From Nitrospiraceae bacterium (GTDB lineage Bacteria > Nitrospirota > Nitrospiria > Nitrospirales > Nitrospiraceae): a stretch of DNA of 28,248 nt. How positions within the stretch are numbered: the stretch's first letter is position 1; each line of letters starts with the position of its first letter. The DNA lies in NCBI GenBank assembly GCA_011391455.1, contig JAABQN010000001.1, forward strand, positions 1 to 28,248, written 5' to 3'. The translations under genes were made by a program, and so were the position numbers. The notes beneath the pieces are model-generated. The model worked only from the letters and a program-made list of their open reading frames with translations, ran no database searches and was not told the DNA's origin. Below, piece by piece: positions 5,790 through 12,898 of the stretch.

Positions 5790-6710
5790 ATGGCAGTCGA
5801 AAAAGATCTGAAGGCCATTCTTGGCAAATTGAAGTATTCAGACGACGCCAAAGTGCTCGCACAAATCTCGGAAAATACCAAACTGGTTCATGCTCGCATG
5901 GCTGGCATCAAGCACAAGCTGGTGGTCATGAGCGGAAAAGGCGGCGTGGGCAAGAGCATGACCACGGTCAATTTGGCACTAGCCTTTGCGCGGCAGGGAG
6001 CGAAGGTTGGGCTCTTGGATGTGGATCTGAATGGCCCTTGCGTGCCTCGTATGTTGGGCATGCATGGCCAGTCCTTGACTATGAGGCCTGAGGGCGCGAT
6101 TCCCCCGGTCGGGCCGCTCGGGGTGAAAGTCGCGTCGATGGACTTCTTCTTAGATGATGCATCGCCGGTTCGTTGGAAGGGGCCGATGGATGTCAGCCCG
6201 GTCTGGTTAGGGTTGATGGAAATGAATGTCATTCGAGAATTTTTGGCGGATGTTGTCTGGGGTGAGCTCGATTATCTGCTGGTCGATCTTCCTCCGGGGG
6301 CCGCAGCGGACAAGCCGCCGGTCATTGCCGGGTTTATTCCTGACCTGGCAGGAGCGATTGTCGTCACGACGCCATCAGAAGTGGCATCGGATGTGGTGCA
6401 GAAGTCGGTCACCTATGCCCGCGACATCGGTATCAAGGTCATGGGTATGGTCGAGAATATGAGCGAGTATCGCTGTCCTTCTTGTGGTGAAGTGAACGAG
6501 TTGTTCGAAGGCAACACCGAGGCGATGTGTGAGATGCTAGATTTACCGTTGCTCGGACGGATTCCCTTCGACCGGAAGCTTGCTCGCACCTTCGACAAGG
6601 GGGAGCCATTGCTCGACGAAACGTATCCCACGATTCAACGCTACCAAGAAATAGCCGGGCGTATCAGGACGCTCATTGATTACAAGAAGGTACTCGCTGA
6701 TAAACTGTAA
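5790..6710 (+). CDS. Mrp/NBP35-type P-loop ATPase, Fe-S cluster carrier
   Basis: A 306-residue protein. The deviant Walker A GKGGVGKS is at 49-56, followed by LLDVDLNGPCVPRMLG, the Walker B region DYLLVDLPPG (161-170), and a C229-x-x-C232 pair (YRCPSCGE) that in Mrp/ApbC/NBP35 proteins bridges a labile 4Fe-4S cluster across the dimer. A 45-residue N-terminal extension is present. After Walker B the usual TGDAQL is replaced by AAADKPPVIAG, so this is a divergent branch, nearer archaeal/NBP35-like than to E. coli Mrp. Predicted role: cytosolic ATP-dependent transfer of Fe-S clusters to apoproteins. The next gene, 24 bases downstream, encodes a Cys-ribbon PCP_red protein, an obvious candidate client or partner. 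Confidence 0.85.
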   Translation: MAVEKDLKAILGKLKYSDDAKVLAQISENTKLVHARMAGIKHKLVVMSGKGGVGKSMTTVNLALAFARQGAKVGLLDVDLNGPCVPRMLGMHGQSLTMRPEGAIPPVGPLGVKVASMDFFLDDASPVRWKGPMDVSPVWLGLMEMNVIREFLADVVWGELDYLLVDLPPGAAADKPPVIAGFIPDLAGAIVVTTPSEVASDVVQKSVTYARDIGIKVMGMVENMSEYRCPSCGEVNELFEGNTEAMCEMLDLPLLGRIPFDRKLARTFDKGEPLLDETYPTIQRYQEIAGRIRTLIDYKKVLADKL

Positions 6711-6734
6711 TATGACGGATCGAAGAGGGGAACC

Positions 6735-7493
6735 ATGAAATTCGTATGTCTCAACTGTGAAACTTACATGAACTTCGAAAAAGTTGAAAAGCCTGGGGAA
6801 GGTACGCTCGGCGTATTCTTCGGTTGTCCTTCCTGCAATGCCAAGTTCTCCATGGTGACGAACCCTGGTGAAACCCAGATGGTGAGTTCCCTCGGGGTGA
6901 AGTTGGGTGGGCGTACTGTTGAGGCCGAGCCGTTCGAGATGACGCGGGGCACGCTGAAAGAGGAAGCCACTGCAGGCTCTGGTCAGATGGCGGCCTATTT
7001 GAACGAGAAGATTCAAGGTGGTCAGCCTGCGGTCGCTGCAGCGACGACTGCACCGGCAGCCAAGCCTGGAGAGAAGTCCGGCGGCGGCTGCCCCTTCTCC
7101 GCGATGGTGGCTGAAATGGGATTGACGTCTGGCGGAAAGCCCGGCGATGCTGGGCCGGTCATCTCAGAGTTTGCCTGGTCGGCCGACGCGAAGGAGAAAC
7201 TCGACCGTCTCCCCTCATTTGTGAAGCCGATGGTGCAGAGCAGCGTGGAGGCCTTTGCCCGCAAGCAGGGCTATAAGACGATCACACTGCAAGTGATGGA
7301 CGATTCCAAGAGCGATTCGAGTAATGGGATGACTTGGACGGCTGATGCTGAGAAGCGGCTTGAGAACATTCCGGACTTTATCCGCCCCATGGCTCGCAAA
7401 GAAGTTGAGCGGGTGGCGAAAGAGCGAGGGATGGCGACCATTACGGCTCAAGTGATGGATGAGACCAAAGATAAGTTTATGAAGTTTATGTAA
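6735..7493 (+). CDS. Cys-ribbon protein with two PCP_red domains
   Basis: A 252-residue protein. The N-terminus has C5-x-x-C8 and C31-x-x-C34 (a zinc-ribbon or small metal site). An Ala/Pro/Gly-rich linker follows (about 95-117), then an isolated C119 in GGGCPFS. Two copies of the PCP_red domain follow at about 147-188 (WSADAKEKLDRLPSFVKPMV) and 200-242 (WTADAEKRLENIPDFIRPMA), each with the W-A-xxRL-xxPxFxRPMxxxxxExxA+xxGxxxIT pattern. PCP_red is known as the C-terminal domain of the dark-operative protochlorophyllide reductase B subunit, but nothing else in the window suggests photosynthesis. Being in an operon with an Mrp-type carrier suggests a metal-cluster-linked role. Function unknown. 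Confidence 0.8.
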   Translation: MKFVCLNCETYMNFEKVEKPGEGTLGVFFGCPSCNAKFSMVTNPGETQMVSSLGVKLGGRTVEAEPFEMTRGTLKEEATAGSGQMAAYLNEKIQGGQPAVAAATTAPAAKPGEKSGGGCPFSAMVAEMGLTSGGKPGDAGPVISEFAWSADAKEKLDRLPSFVKPMVQSSVEAFARKQGYKTITLQVMDDSKSDSSNGMTWTADAEKRLENIPDFIRPMARKEVERVAKERGMATITAQVMDETKDKFMKFM

Positions 7494-7500
7494 GGATTGG

Positions 7501-7518
7501 GCTCGTGCGAGTACGAGC
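7501..7518 (+). terminator. Weak hairpin after the PCP_red gene
   Basis: GCTCGT (7501-7506) and ACGAGC (7513-7518) form a 6-bp stem with a 6-base loop, followed by a moderately T-rich CTCTTATTGATT. It may be a partial terminator between the mrp-PCP_red pair and yebC. Confidence 0.35.
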
Positions 7519-7583
7519 TCTTATTGATTGAGATCACATTCTTGCGCGGTCGGTCCCTCTGAGTCCGGCTGCATGGAGTGAGC

Positions 7584-8336
7584 ATGGGTGGACATAGCCA
7601 TTGGGCGACGGTTAAACGGCACAAAGGGGCCATGGATGTCAAACGCGGGAAGATCTTCACGAGAATTATCCGCGAGGTGACGATTGCGGCGCGTACCGGC
7701 GCCGACCCGGATGGTAATCCGCGGCTTCGGCTCGCCATTTTAAAGGCCAAAGAAGCCAATATGCCTGGCGATACGCTGAAGAAAGCCATTCAGCGCGGCA
7801 CGGGAGAGTTACCCGGCGTGGCCTATGAAGAGTTCCATTTGGAAGCGTATGGCCCCGGAGGGACCGGCGTATTGATGGAAATCACGAGCGACAACCGCAA
7901 TCGCACCGTCGCCGAGCTGCGAAACCTCCTCACGAAGCATCATGGCAACATGGCGGAAGCCGGCGCCGTCTCCTGGCAGTTTCACAAGAAGGGACTGCTC
8001 ACGATTGAGAAGGGCACAGTCGATGAGGATGCGCTGTTGTCTCTCGCGCTTGATGCGGGAGCGGAGGACGTGAAAGTGGGCGAGAAAAGTTTTGAAGTCA
8101 TCACGGATCCGCACCACTTTGAAGCCGTGAAGAAAGCCCTCGCCGAGGCAAAGATCCACACCCTGTTTGCGGAGGTCACCGCTATTCCGCAGAACACGAT
8201 CAGGCTCGAGGAAAAGGCCGCCGAGCAAATGCTCAAGTTGATGGAAGTCTTGGACGAGCATGACGATGTGCAGAAGCTTCATGCGAATTTCGATATTTCC
8301 GACGAGGTGATGGAGAAAGTGGCCGCCGCTGGATGA
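7584..8336 (+). CDS. yebC: YebC/PmpR-family protein
   Basis: A 250-residue protein. The start at 7584 (MGGHSHWATVKRHKGAMDVKRGKIFTRI) matches the family N-terminus AGHSKWxxIKxxKxxxDxKRGKiF, with GGAG 5 bases upstream; an in-frame GTG at 7578 overlaps that GGAG and is less likely. GTGELPGVAYEEFHLEAYGPGGTGVLMEITSDNRNRTVAELR is the conserved central region. YebC proteins were described as transcription regulators and more recently as ribosome-associated factors easing translation of difficult (proline-rich) sequences. Here the gene leads into ruvA, as is common, but no ruvC lies between them. Confidence 0.95.
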   Translation: MGGHSHWATVKRHKGAMDVKRGKIFTRIIREVTIAARTGADPDGNPRLRLAILKAKEANMPGDTLKKAIQRGTGELPGVAYEEFHLEAYGPGGTGVLMEITSDNRNRTVAELRNLLTKHHGNMAEAGAVSWQFHKKGLLTIEKGTVDEDALLSLALDAGAEDVKVGEKSFEVITDPHHFEAVKKALAEAKIHTLFAEVTAIPQNTIRLEEKAAEQMLKLMEVLDEHDDVQKLHANFDISDEVMEKVAAAG

Positions 8337-8355
8337 ACAACAGCGGTAGCTACTC

Positions 8356-8376
8356 AGGTGTTCAGGCTGAACACCT
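8356..8376. promoter_or_regulatory. Perfect palindrome upstream of ruvA, candidate operator
   Basis: AGGTGTTCAG (8356-8365) and CTGAACACCT (8367-8376) are perfectly complementary around a single G. It sits 24 bases before the ruvA ATG. With a one-base centre it cannot form a normal hairpin, so a dimeric DNA-binding protein site is more likely than a terminator. A damage-response (LexA-like) repressor is a natural candidate before ruvAB, but that is inference. Confidence 0.5.
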
Positions 8377-8400
8377 TCAGCCTATGTTGCCTCTTAGAAT

Positions 8401-9009
8401 ATGATCGCCTCACTGACGGGCCGATTGGCCTTCAAGGCGCCGACCTATCTGATCCTCGCCGTCCAGGGGGTCGGATACGAAGTGTTTATTCCTCTCAGCA
8501 CCTACTACGGGTTGCCCAATCTGAGCGACAGTCTTTCGGTGAGCGTACATACCCACGTCCGCGAAGATGCGATCCAGCTCTTCGGTTTTCTGACGTCGCA
8601 GGAAAAAGACGCATTCGTGCTGTTGACCAGCGTATCCGGTGTCGGGCCCAAACTGGCACTGAGTGTGTTGTCTGCGCTTCCTGTGTCTGACCTGGTCTCA
8701 GCAATTCAGTCGGGAGATGTCGAGAAGCTGACGACGGTTCCAGGAATCGGCAACAAGTCGGCCAGCCGTCTCGTTTTGGAGCTCAAGGATAAAGTCGGAA
8801 AGCTCCGTCCCGGCCTTGCGCCGGCACACGATTCAGCCAGGCTGGGGCAAGATGCGATCTTCGATGACGCGCTGTCGGCGCTTGTAAATTTGGGCTATCG
8901 CCCGCAAGATGCCAAAGACGCGTTGAAACAAGTCAAAAAGTCCAATGCTGAGTCCATCGTGCTCAAAGACATGATTCGTGAATCCCTGAAAGAACTTGCA
9001 AGGGGGTAA
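8401..9009 (+). CDS. ruvA: Holliday junction DNA helicase subunit RuvA
   Basis: A 202-residue protein, normal length. MIASLTGRLAFKAPTYLILAVQGVGYEV is the OB-fold N-terminus. VSGVGPKLALSVLS and VPGIGNKSASRLVLELKDK are the two helix-hairpin-helix motifs that grip junction arms (about 78-126). The C-terminal third domain (ALVNLGYRPQDAKDAL) contacts RuvB. RuvA binds four-way junctions as a tetramer and loads RuvB rings for branch migration. The next gene starts 2 bases after the stop, but it is a secreted Cys-rich protein and not ruvB. A palindrome lies shortly upstream. Confidence 0.96.
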   Translation: MIASLTGRLAFKAPTYLILAVQGVGYEVFIPLSTYYGLPNLSDSLSVSVHTHVREDAIQLFGFLTSQEKDAFVLLTSVSGVGPKLALSVLSALPVSDLVSAIQSGDVEKLTTVPGIGNKSASRLVLELKDKVGKLRPGLAPAHDSARLGQDAIFDDALSALVNLGYRPQDAKDALKQVKKSNAESIVLKDMIRESLKELARG

Positions 9010-9011
9010 GG

Positions 9012-9497
9012 ATGATGGCGAGATTAATTCAGCGAATAGTCCGGATACCATTGTTCATCGGGCTTGCGGTGCTCGTATTGGGGATAGGGGTCGCGCCTGT
9101 GCAAGCCGAAGAGTCGAGCGAACCCAAAAGCATTCGCAAGACTTGCGGTCAATGTGCTGAAGGCTATGCGACCACTGGCGTGACCGAGTCCAAAGAGATT
9201 TGTAAGGATGGTGATCCCACCCTTGTTCAGTGTGTCCCTCTGGGCGCGAATCTGTTAGCTGTGTGCGGATCCTGTCCCGAGGGCTATCGTGAAATGGGCA
9301 ACTCGAATGTGCCGGCTCGTTGTGGAAATAAAGACGGCGGGCGGCTCACGCAATGTCAGTTGGAGAAGATGGAGTCGAACCTTCCGGATCCGACCCAAGG
9401 CGGGAAGACCTGTCCGCCGGACTGCGGGAGTACGGCAACGCCAGGCCAGGGAGCCTTGCCGCCTCCACCGATGTACCTCCCGACGCCGGAGAAGTAA
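9012..9497 (+). CDS. Secreted protein with duplicated four-cysteine module
   Basis: A 161-residue protein, not recognised. It begins 2 bases after ruvA; the ribosome site AAGGGGGTAAGG lies in the ruvA tail, and a second ATG follows at once (9015). Residues 1-32 are a signal peptide (hydrophobic IPLFIGLAVLVLGIGVAPV then QA-E). The mature part has ten cysteines in a clear duplication: C45-C48-C64-C74 and C85-C88-C104-C115, each opening with CGxC[A/P]EGY. A further pair C134/C138 precedes a Pro-rich tail (PPPPMYLPTP). CxxC is not followed by His, so this is not a cytochrome c. Disulfide or metal binding outside the cytoplasm is likely. Its place between ruvA and ruvB is unusual. Confidence 0.8.
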   Translation: MMARLIQRIVRIPLFIGLAVLVLGIGVAPVQAEESSEPKSIRKTCGQCAEGYATTGVTESKEICKDGDPTLVQCVPLGANLLAVCGSCPEGYREMGNSNVPARCGNKDGGRLTQCQLEKMESNLPDPTQGGKTCPPDCGSTATPGQGALPPPPMYLPTPEK

Positions 9498-9520
9498 TAG
9501 CGAGAGAGGTTTACTCAACG

Positions 9521-10528
9521 ATGGCCGAGCGAGTTGTCAGCACGCAGATCACGGACGAAGAGCGCAGCATGGAAACGATGCTGCGTCCGCAGACCTTGGA
9601 GGAGTACGTCGGCCAGGAGCGGATGAAAGAATCCCTGCGGATCTGTATCGAGGCAGCGAAGCAGCGAAACGAAGCGCTCGATCACACGATCTTTTATGGC
9701 CCGCCCGGGTTGGGGAAGACCACCATTGCCCACATCATTGCTCGTGAGATGGGGGCATCGCTCCGCTCGACATCCGGTCTCGTATTAGCCCATGCGGGAG
9801 ATTTAGCCGCCATCCTGACGAACCTCCAAGAGCACGATGTCCTGTTTATCGACGAGATTCACCGGCTTCCTGCCCCTGTCGAAGAGGCGCTCTATCCGGC
9901 GATGGAGGACTATCAGCTCGATCTCGTGATCGGCCAGGGGCCTGCAGCCAGAACGGTGAAATTGGATCTCCCCCGGTTTACGCTGGTCGGAGCCACAACC
10001 AGAGCCGGTGCCTTGACCTCTCCACTTCGGGACCGATTTGGCCTCGTCCATCGCCTGGAGTTCTACTCTCCGGTGGAACTGCAGACGATCGTGACACGTT
10101 CGGCGGGCGTGCTGGGGATTCCGATCGATTCCGGGGGAGCCAATGAGATTGCCGGTCGCGCTCGAGGAACGCCCCGCATCGTCAACCGGCTTATCAAGCG
10201 GGTGCGCGACTATGCCCAGGTCAAGGCGACTGGACAAGTGACTCAGGCTGTCGCCCAGGACGCCCTCGCGTGGCTAGGCATCGATACGGCAGGGTTTGAT
10301 GAGATGGATCGTCAGATCCTTCTGACCATCATCGATAAGTTTGCCGGAGGACCGGTCGGGGCGGAGTCTCTGGCGGCCGCAGTCCAGGAAGATAGGAGCA
10401 CCCTTGAGGACGTCCATGAGCCCTATCTGATTCAGGCCGGCTTCCTCGAACGAACCGGCCGTGGCCGCCAAGCCACGAAACTGGCCTTCGATCATTTCAA
10501 AAGGCCGACCTCCCTTCTTTTTTCATAA
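9521..10528 (+). CDS. ruvB: Holliday junction branch-migration ATPase RuvB
   Basis: A 335-residue protein. The start at 9521 (MAERVVSTQITDEER) is preceded by GAGAGAGG and gives the normal family length; an upstream in-frame ATG would run through the preceding gene. RPQTLEEYVGQ is the family N-terminus. Walker A GPPGLGKT is at 60-67, Walker B LFIDEIHRL near 107-116, sensor 1 VGATTRAG, and the C-terminal winged helix has the GGPVGAESLAAA and EPYLIQAGFLERTGRGR motifs. RuvB forms hexameric rings that pump DNA through RuvA-bound junctions. It is 23 bases after the secreted Cys-rich gene and probably co-transcribed with ruvA. Confidence 0.97.
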   Translation: MAERVVSTQITDEERSMETMLRPQTLEEYVGQERMKESLRICIEAAKQRNEALDHTIFYGPPGLGKTTIAHIIAREMGASLRSTSGLVLAHAGDLAAILTNLQEHDVLFIDEIHRLPAPVEEALYPAMEDYQLDLVIGQGPAARTVKLDLPRFTLVGATTRAGALTSPLRDRFGLVHRLEFYSPVELQTIVTRSAGVLGIPIDSGGANEIAGRARGTPRIVNRLIKRVRDYAQVKATGQVTQAVAQDALAWLGIDTAGFDEMDRQILLTIIDKFAGGPVGAESLAAAVQEDRSTLEDVHEPYLIQAGFLERTGRGRQATKLAFDHFKRPTSLLFS

Positions 10529-10676
10529 TTCGTCTGGTCCCTGCCCAATCTCTTTGGCGGCAGATTGAACGGGCGGGATTCGCCCGTAAGCTCATGAAAC
10601 GCCGAGGGTCTCCTTGCTTTGCCAGGAAAGGTTCCTGTATCATTCTGAACTTAGCTTGTGCCATTCCAGCCGACGG

Positions 10677-10694
10677 ACGGATACCAGTATCCGT
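10677..10694. promoter_or_regulatory. Perfect 18-bp palindrome upstream of pheA
   Basis: ACGGATAC-CA-GTATCCGT is a perfect inverted repeat ending 23 bases before the pheA ATG, at the head of the aromatic amino acid operon. It may be an operator for a dimeric repressor. No clear -35/-10 pair could be fixed around it. Confidence 0.45.
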
Positions 10695-10717
10695 GGGTTG
10701 GGAAGAGAGAGTTAGCT

Positions 10718-11794
10718 ATGTCCGGAGACTTTTCCGAGTATCGGAAGAAGATCGACCTCATTGATGATGAGATTTTACGCCTGCTGAATGAGCGGTCCAA
10801 AAGCGTTATTGAGATCGGCAAGCTCAAGAAACAGCAGGATGTGGACGCTAATCTCCATACTCCGGCGCGTGAAGCGGCGATCATCGAACGCCTCACCCAA
10901 CAGAACTCAGGGCCATTTCCATCCGAAGCGATTCGTCCGGTCTATCGAGAAATCATGTCCGCATCCCTCTCCCTAGAGGGCCCTCAAAAGGTGGCGTATC
11001 TTGGCCCCAGAGCTACGTTTACGCATATGGCCTCTATGCAGAAGTTCGGGTCGTCTGCCCAATATATTCCGGTCAATAGCATCAAGGACGTGTTCAGCGA
11101 AGTCGAACGGGGCCGAGCCAATTTTGGGGTGGTCCCGATCGAAAATACGACAGAGGGAGTGGTCAATCACACGCTCGATATGTTCATCGATTCCAATCTG
11201 CTCATCTACGGCGAAGTGCTTCAGGAGGTGTCCCATCATTTGATGTCGAAGTCCGGTGTGATGGAAGAGGTGAAGCAAATCCATTCCCATCCCCATGCCA
11301 TTGCCCAATGTAGAAATTGGCTGGAAACCAACTTTCCCAATGTGCCTGCGTCGGAGGTAGCGAGCACGGCTCGCGCCGCGGAATTATGTGTGGAAAATCC
11401 CTTTGTTGCCGCTATTGCGTCGGAGTTGGCGGCTCAACTGTACGGTCTGAAGGTCATCAAGGCCCGCATTGAAGATAATTTGAACAACATGACCCGTTTT
11501 CTCATCTTGTCCCAGAAGCCACCTGAGCGTACGGGGAAAGATAAGACCTCATTGATGCTCTCGGTGAAAGACAAAGTTGGCGCTCTGTACGATCTCCTCC
11601 GGCCTTTTGCCTCTCATGGCCTGAGCATGACCAAGATTGAGTCGCGTCCTTCCAGACGAAAAGCCTGGGAATACATTTTCTTTGTCGATATCGAAGGGCA
11701 TATGGAGGAAGAGCGGGTCAAGAAAGCCGTCGAAGAAATCACCGGCCGCTGTCTCTTCATGAAGGTACTGGGTTCCTACCCAGCCCACAGTTGA
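10718..11794 (+). CDS. pheA: Bifunctional chorismate mutase/prephenate dehydratase
   Basis: A 358-residue protein. The start at 10718 (MSGDFSEYRKKIDLIDDEIL) is chosen because it gives the usual N-terminus and follows GGAAGAGAGAG; an upstream ATG at 10658 is less likely. Residues 1-88 are an AroQ-type chorismate mutase (IDxIDxEIlxLLNeRs). Residues 91-270 are prephenate dehydratase (VAYLGPRATFTHMA, ENTTEGVV, STARAAE, NNMTRFLIL). The C-terminus is an ACT domain with GALYDLL and ESRPSRR, the phenylalanine-sensing motifs. It converts chorismate to phenylpyruvate and is likely feedback-inhibited by Phe. It is the first gene of the aromatic operon; hisC starts 4 bases after it. Confidence 0.96.
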   Translation: MSGDFSEYRKKIDLIDDEILRLLNERSKSVIEIGKLKKQQDVDANLHTPAREAAIIERLTQQNSGPFPSEAIRPVYREIMSASLSLEGPQKVAYLGPRATFTHMASMQKFGSSAQYIPVNSIKDVFSEVERGRANFGVVPIENTTEGVVNHTLDMFIDSNLLIYGEVLQEVSHHLMSKSGVMEEVKQIHSHPHAIAQCRNWLETNFPNVPASEVASTARAAELCVENPFVAAIASELAAQLYGLKVIKARIEDNLNNMTRFLILSQKPPERTGKDKTSLMLSVKDKVGALYDLLRPFASHGLSMTKIESRPSRRKAWEYIFFVDIEGHMEEERVKKAVEEITGRCLFMKVLGSYPAHS

Positions 11795-11798
11795 TATT

Positions 11799-12881
11799 AT
11801 GCCACTGAAGATCCATCCAGATATCGCCTCGCTGAGTCCCTATGTCCCAGGGAAGCCGATAGAAGAACTCCAACGGGAACTGGGTCTTGCACGAGTCATT
11901 AAATTGGCGTCCAACGAGAATCCGTTAGGCTCCTCCCCGAAGGCGCTCACCGCCTTGAGCGGGGGAACCTCGACCCTGCATCGCTATCCTGATGGCGGCG
12001 CATTTCGCCTACGCGAATCTCTGGCGGATTGTTGGAAAGTGACTCCGGATCAGGTCATTCTTGGAAACGGATCGGATGAAATCCTGGGCCTGCTCGCCCG
12101 GACGTTTTTGGCCCCGGGCGATGAAGCAATCATGGCCGACCAGACCTTCGTCATTTACAAAATGGAGGTCACGGCAGCCCATGGAAAGCCTGTTATCGTC
12201 CCGTTGAAGCAGTGGCGGCACGATCTTCAGGCGATGGCGGGCGCCATCACTGATCGGACGAGGCTCCTCTTCGTGTGTAACCCCAATAATCCGACTGGAA
12301 CAATGGTATCGGCCGCTGAGGTCGAACTGCTGTTGTCACGGGTGCCGGCGCATGTCGTTGTCGTGTTTGACGAAGCCTATTTCGAGTATGTCAGGAGCGA
12401 GCAGTTCCCGGATTCTATGTCCTATGTGAAGCAGGGGCGGAACGTTATCGTGCTGCGGACTTTTTCAAAAATCTATGGCCTTGCAGGATTGCGCATCGGG
12501 TACGGTGTGGCGACGGCAGAGATCACCAACTTTCTGAACCGAATCCGCCCTCCCTTCAATGCCAATAGTCTAGCGCAGCGTGCCGCGCTCGCCGCGCTCG
12601 GAGACGACGAACATGTGGCGCAGAGCCGGGCGGTGAATGCAGCGGGAATGGGGCAGATGGTCAAGGGATTGACCGGGCTCGGGCTTGTGCCGGTTCCGAG
12701 CGAAGCGAATTTTGTGTATGTCGATATCGGGCGGGACGGTCGCGCGGTGTTTGAGGCCCTGCTGAGGGAGGGCGTTATCGTTCGCCACATTGAGGGGCGT
12801 ATGATTCGAGTGACGATCGGCCTGGAAGAAGAAAATAGGGAATTTTTGGCTGCGCTCAAGCGGGTGATCCAGCTGCATTGA
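11799..12881 (+). CDS. hisC: Histidinol-phosphate/aromatic aminotransferase (HisC family)
   Basis: A 360-residue PLP enzyme of fold type I. KLASNENPLGSSPKA is the HisC N-terminal signature, with NPNNPTGT in the middle, FDEAYFEY, and TFSKIYGLAGLRIGY carrying the PLP-binding Lys. HisC converts imidazole-acetol phosphate to histidinol phosphate; many HisC-type enzymes also transaminate phenylpyruvate and hydroxyphenylpyruvate. Sitting between pheA and the DAHP synthase gene, it probably provides the last step to Phe and Tyr, perhaps in addition to histidine synthesis. It begins 4 bases after pheA and ends 17 bases before aroF. Confidence 0.93.
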   Translation: MPLKIHPDIASLSPYVPGKPIEELQRELGLARVIKLASNENPLGSSPKALTALSGGTSTLHRYPDGGAFRLRESLADCWKVTPDQVILGNGSDEILGLLARTFLAPGDEAIMADQTFVIYKMEVTAAHGKPVIVPLKQWRHDLQAMAGAITDRTRLLFVCNPNNPTGTMVSAAEVELLLSRVPAHVVVVFDEAYFEYVRSEQFPDSMSYVKQGRNVIVLRTFSKIYGLAGLRIGYGVATAEITNFLNRIRPPFNANSLAQRAALAALGDDEHVAQSRAVNAAGMGQMVKGLTGLGLVPVPSEANFVYVDIGRDGRAVFEALLREGVIVRHIEGRMIRVTIGLEEENREFLAALKRVIQLH

Positions 12882-12898
12882 GTGCAGGGTGAGGCAAC

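Noticed and set aside
9012..9497. Reading the CxxC motifs of the secreted protein as cytochrome c heme sites
   Set aside because: Neither CxxC is followed by His.
9353..9520. Longer ruvB start upstream
   Set aside because: It would run through the end of the Cys-rich gene in another frame; the family length fits the start at 9521.
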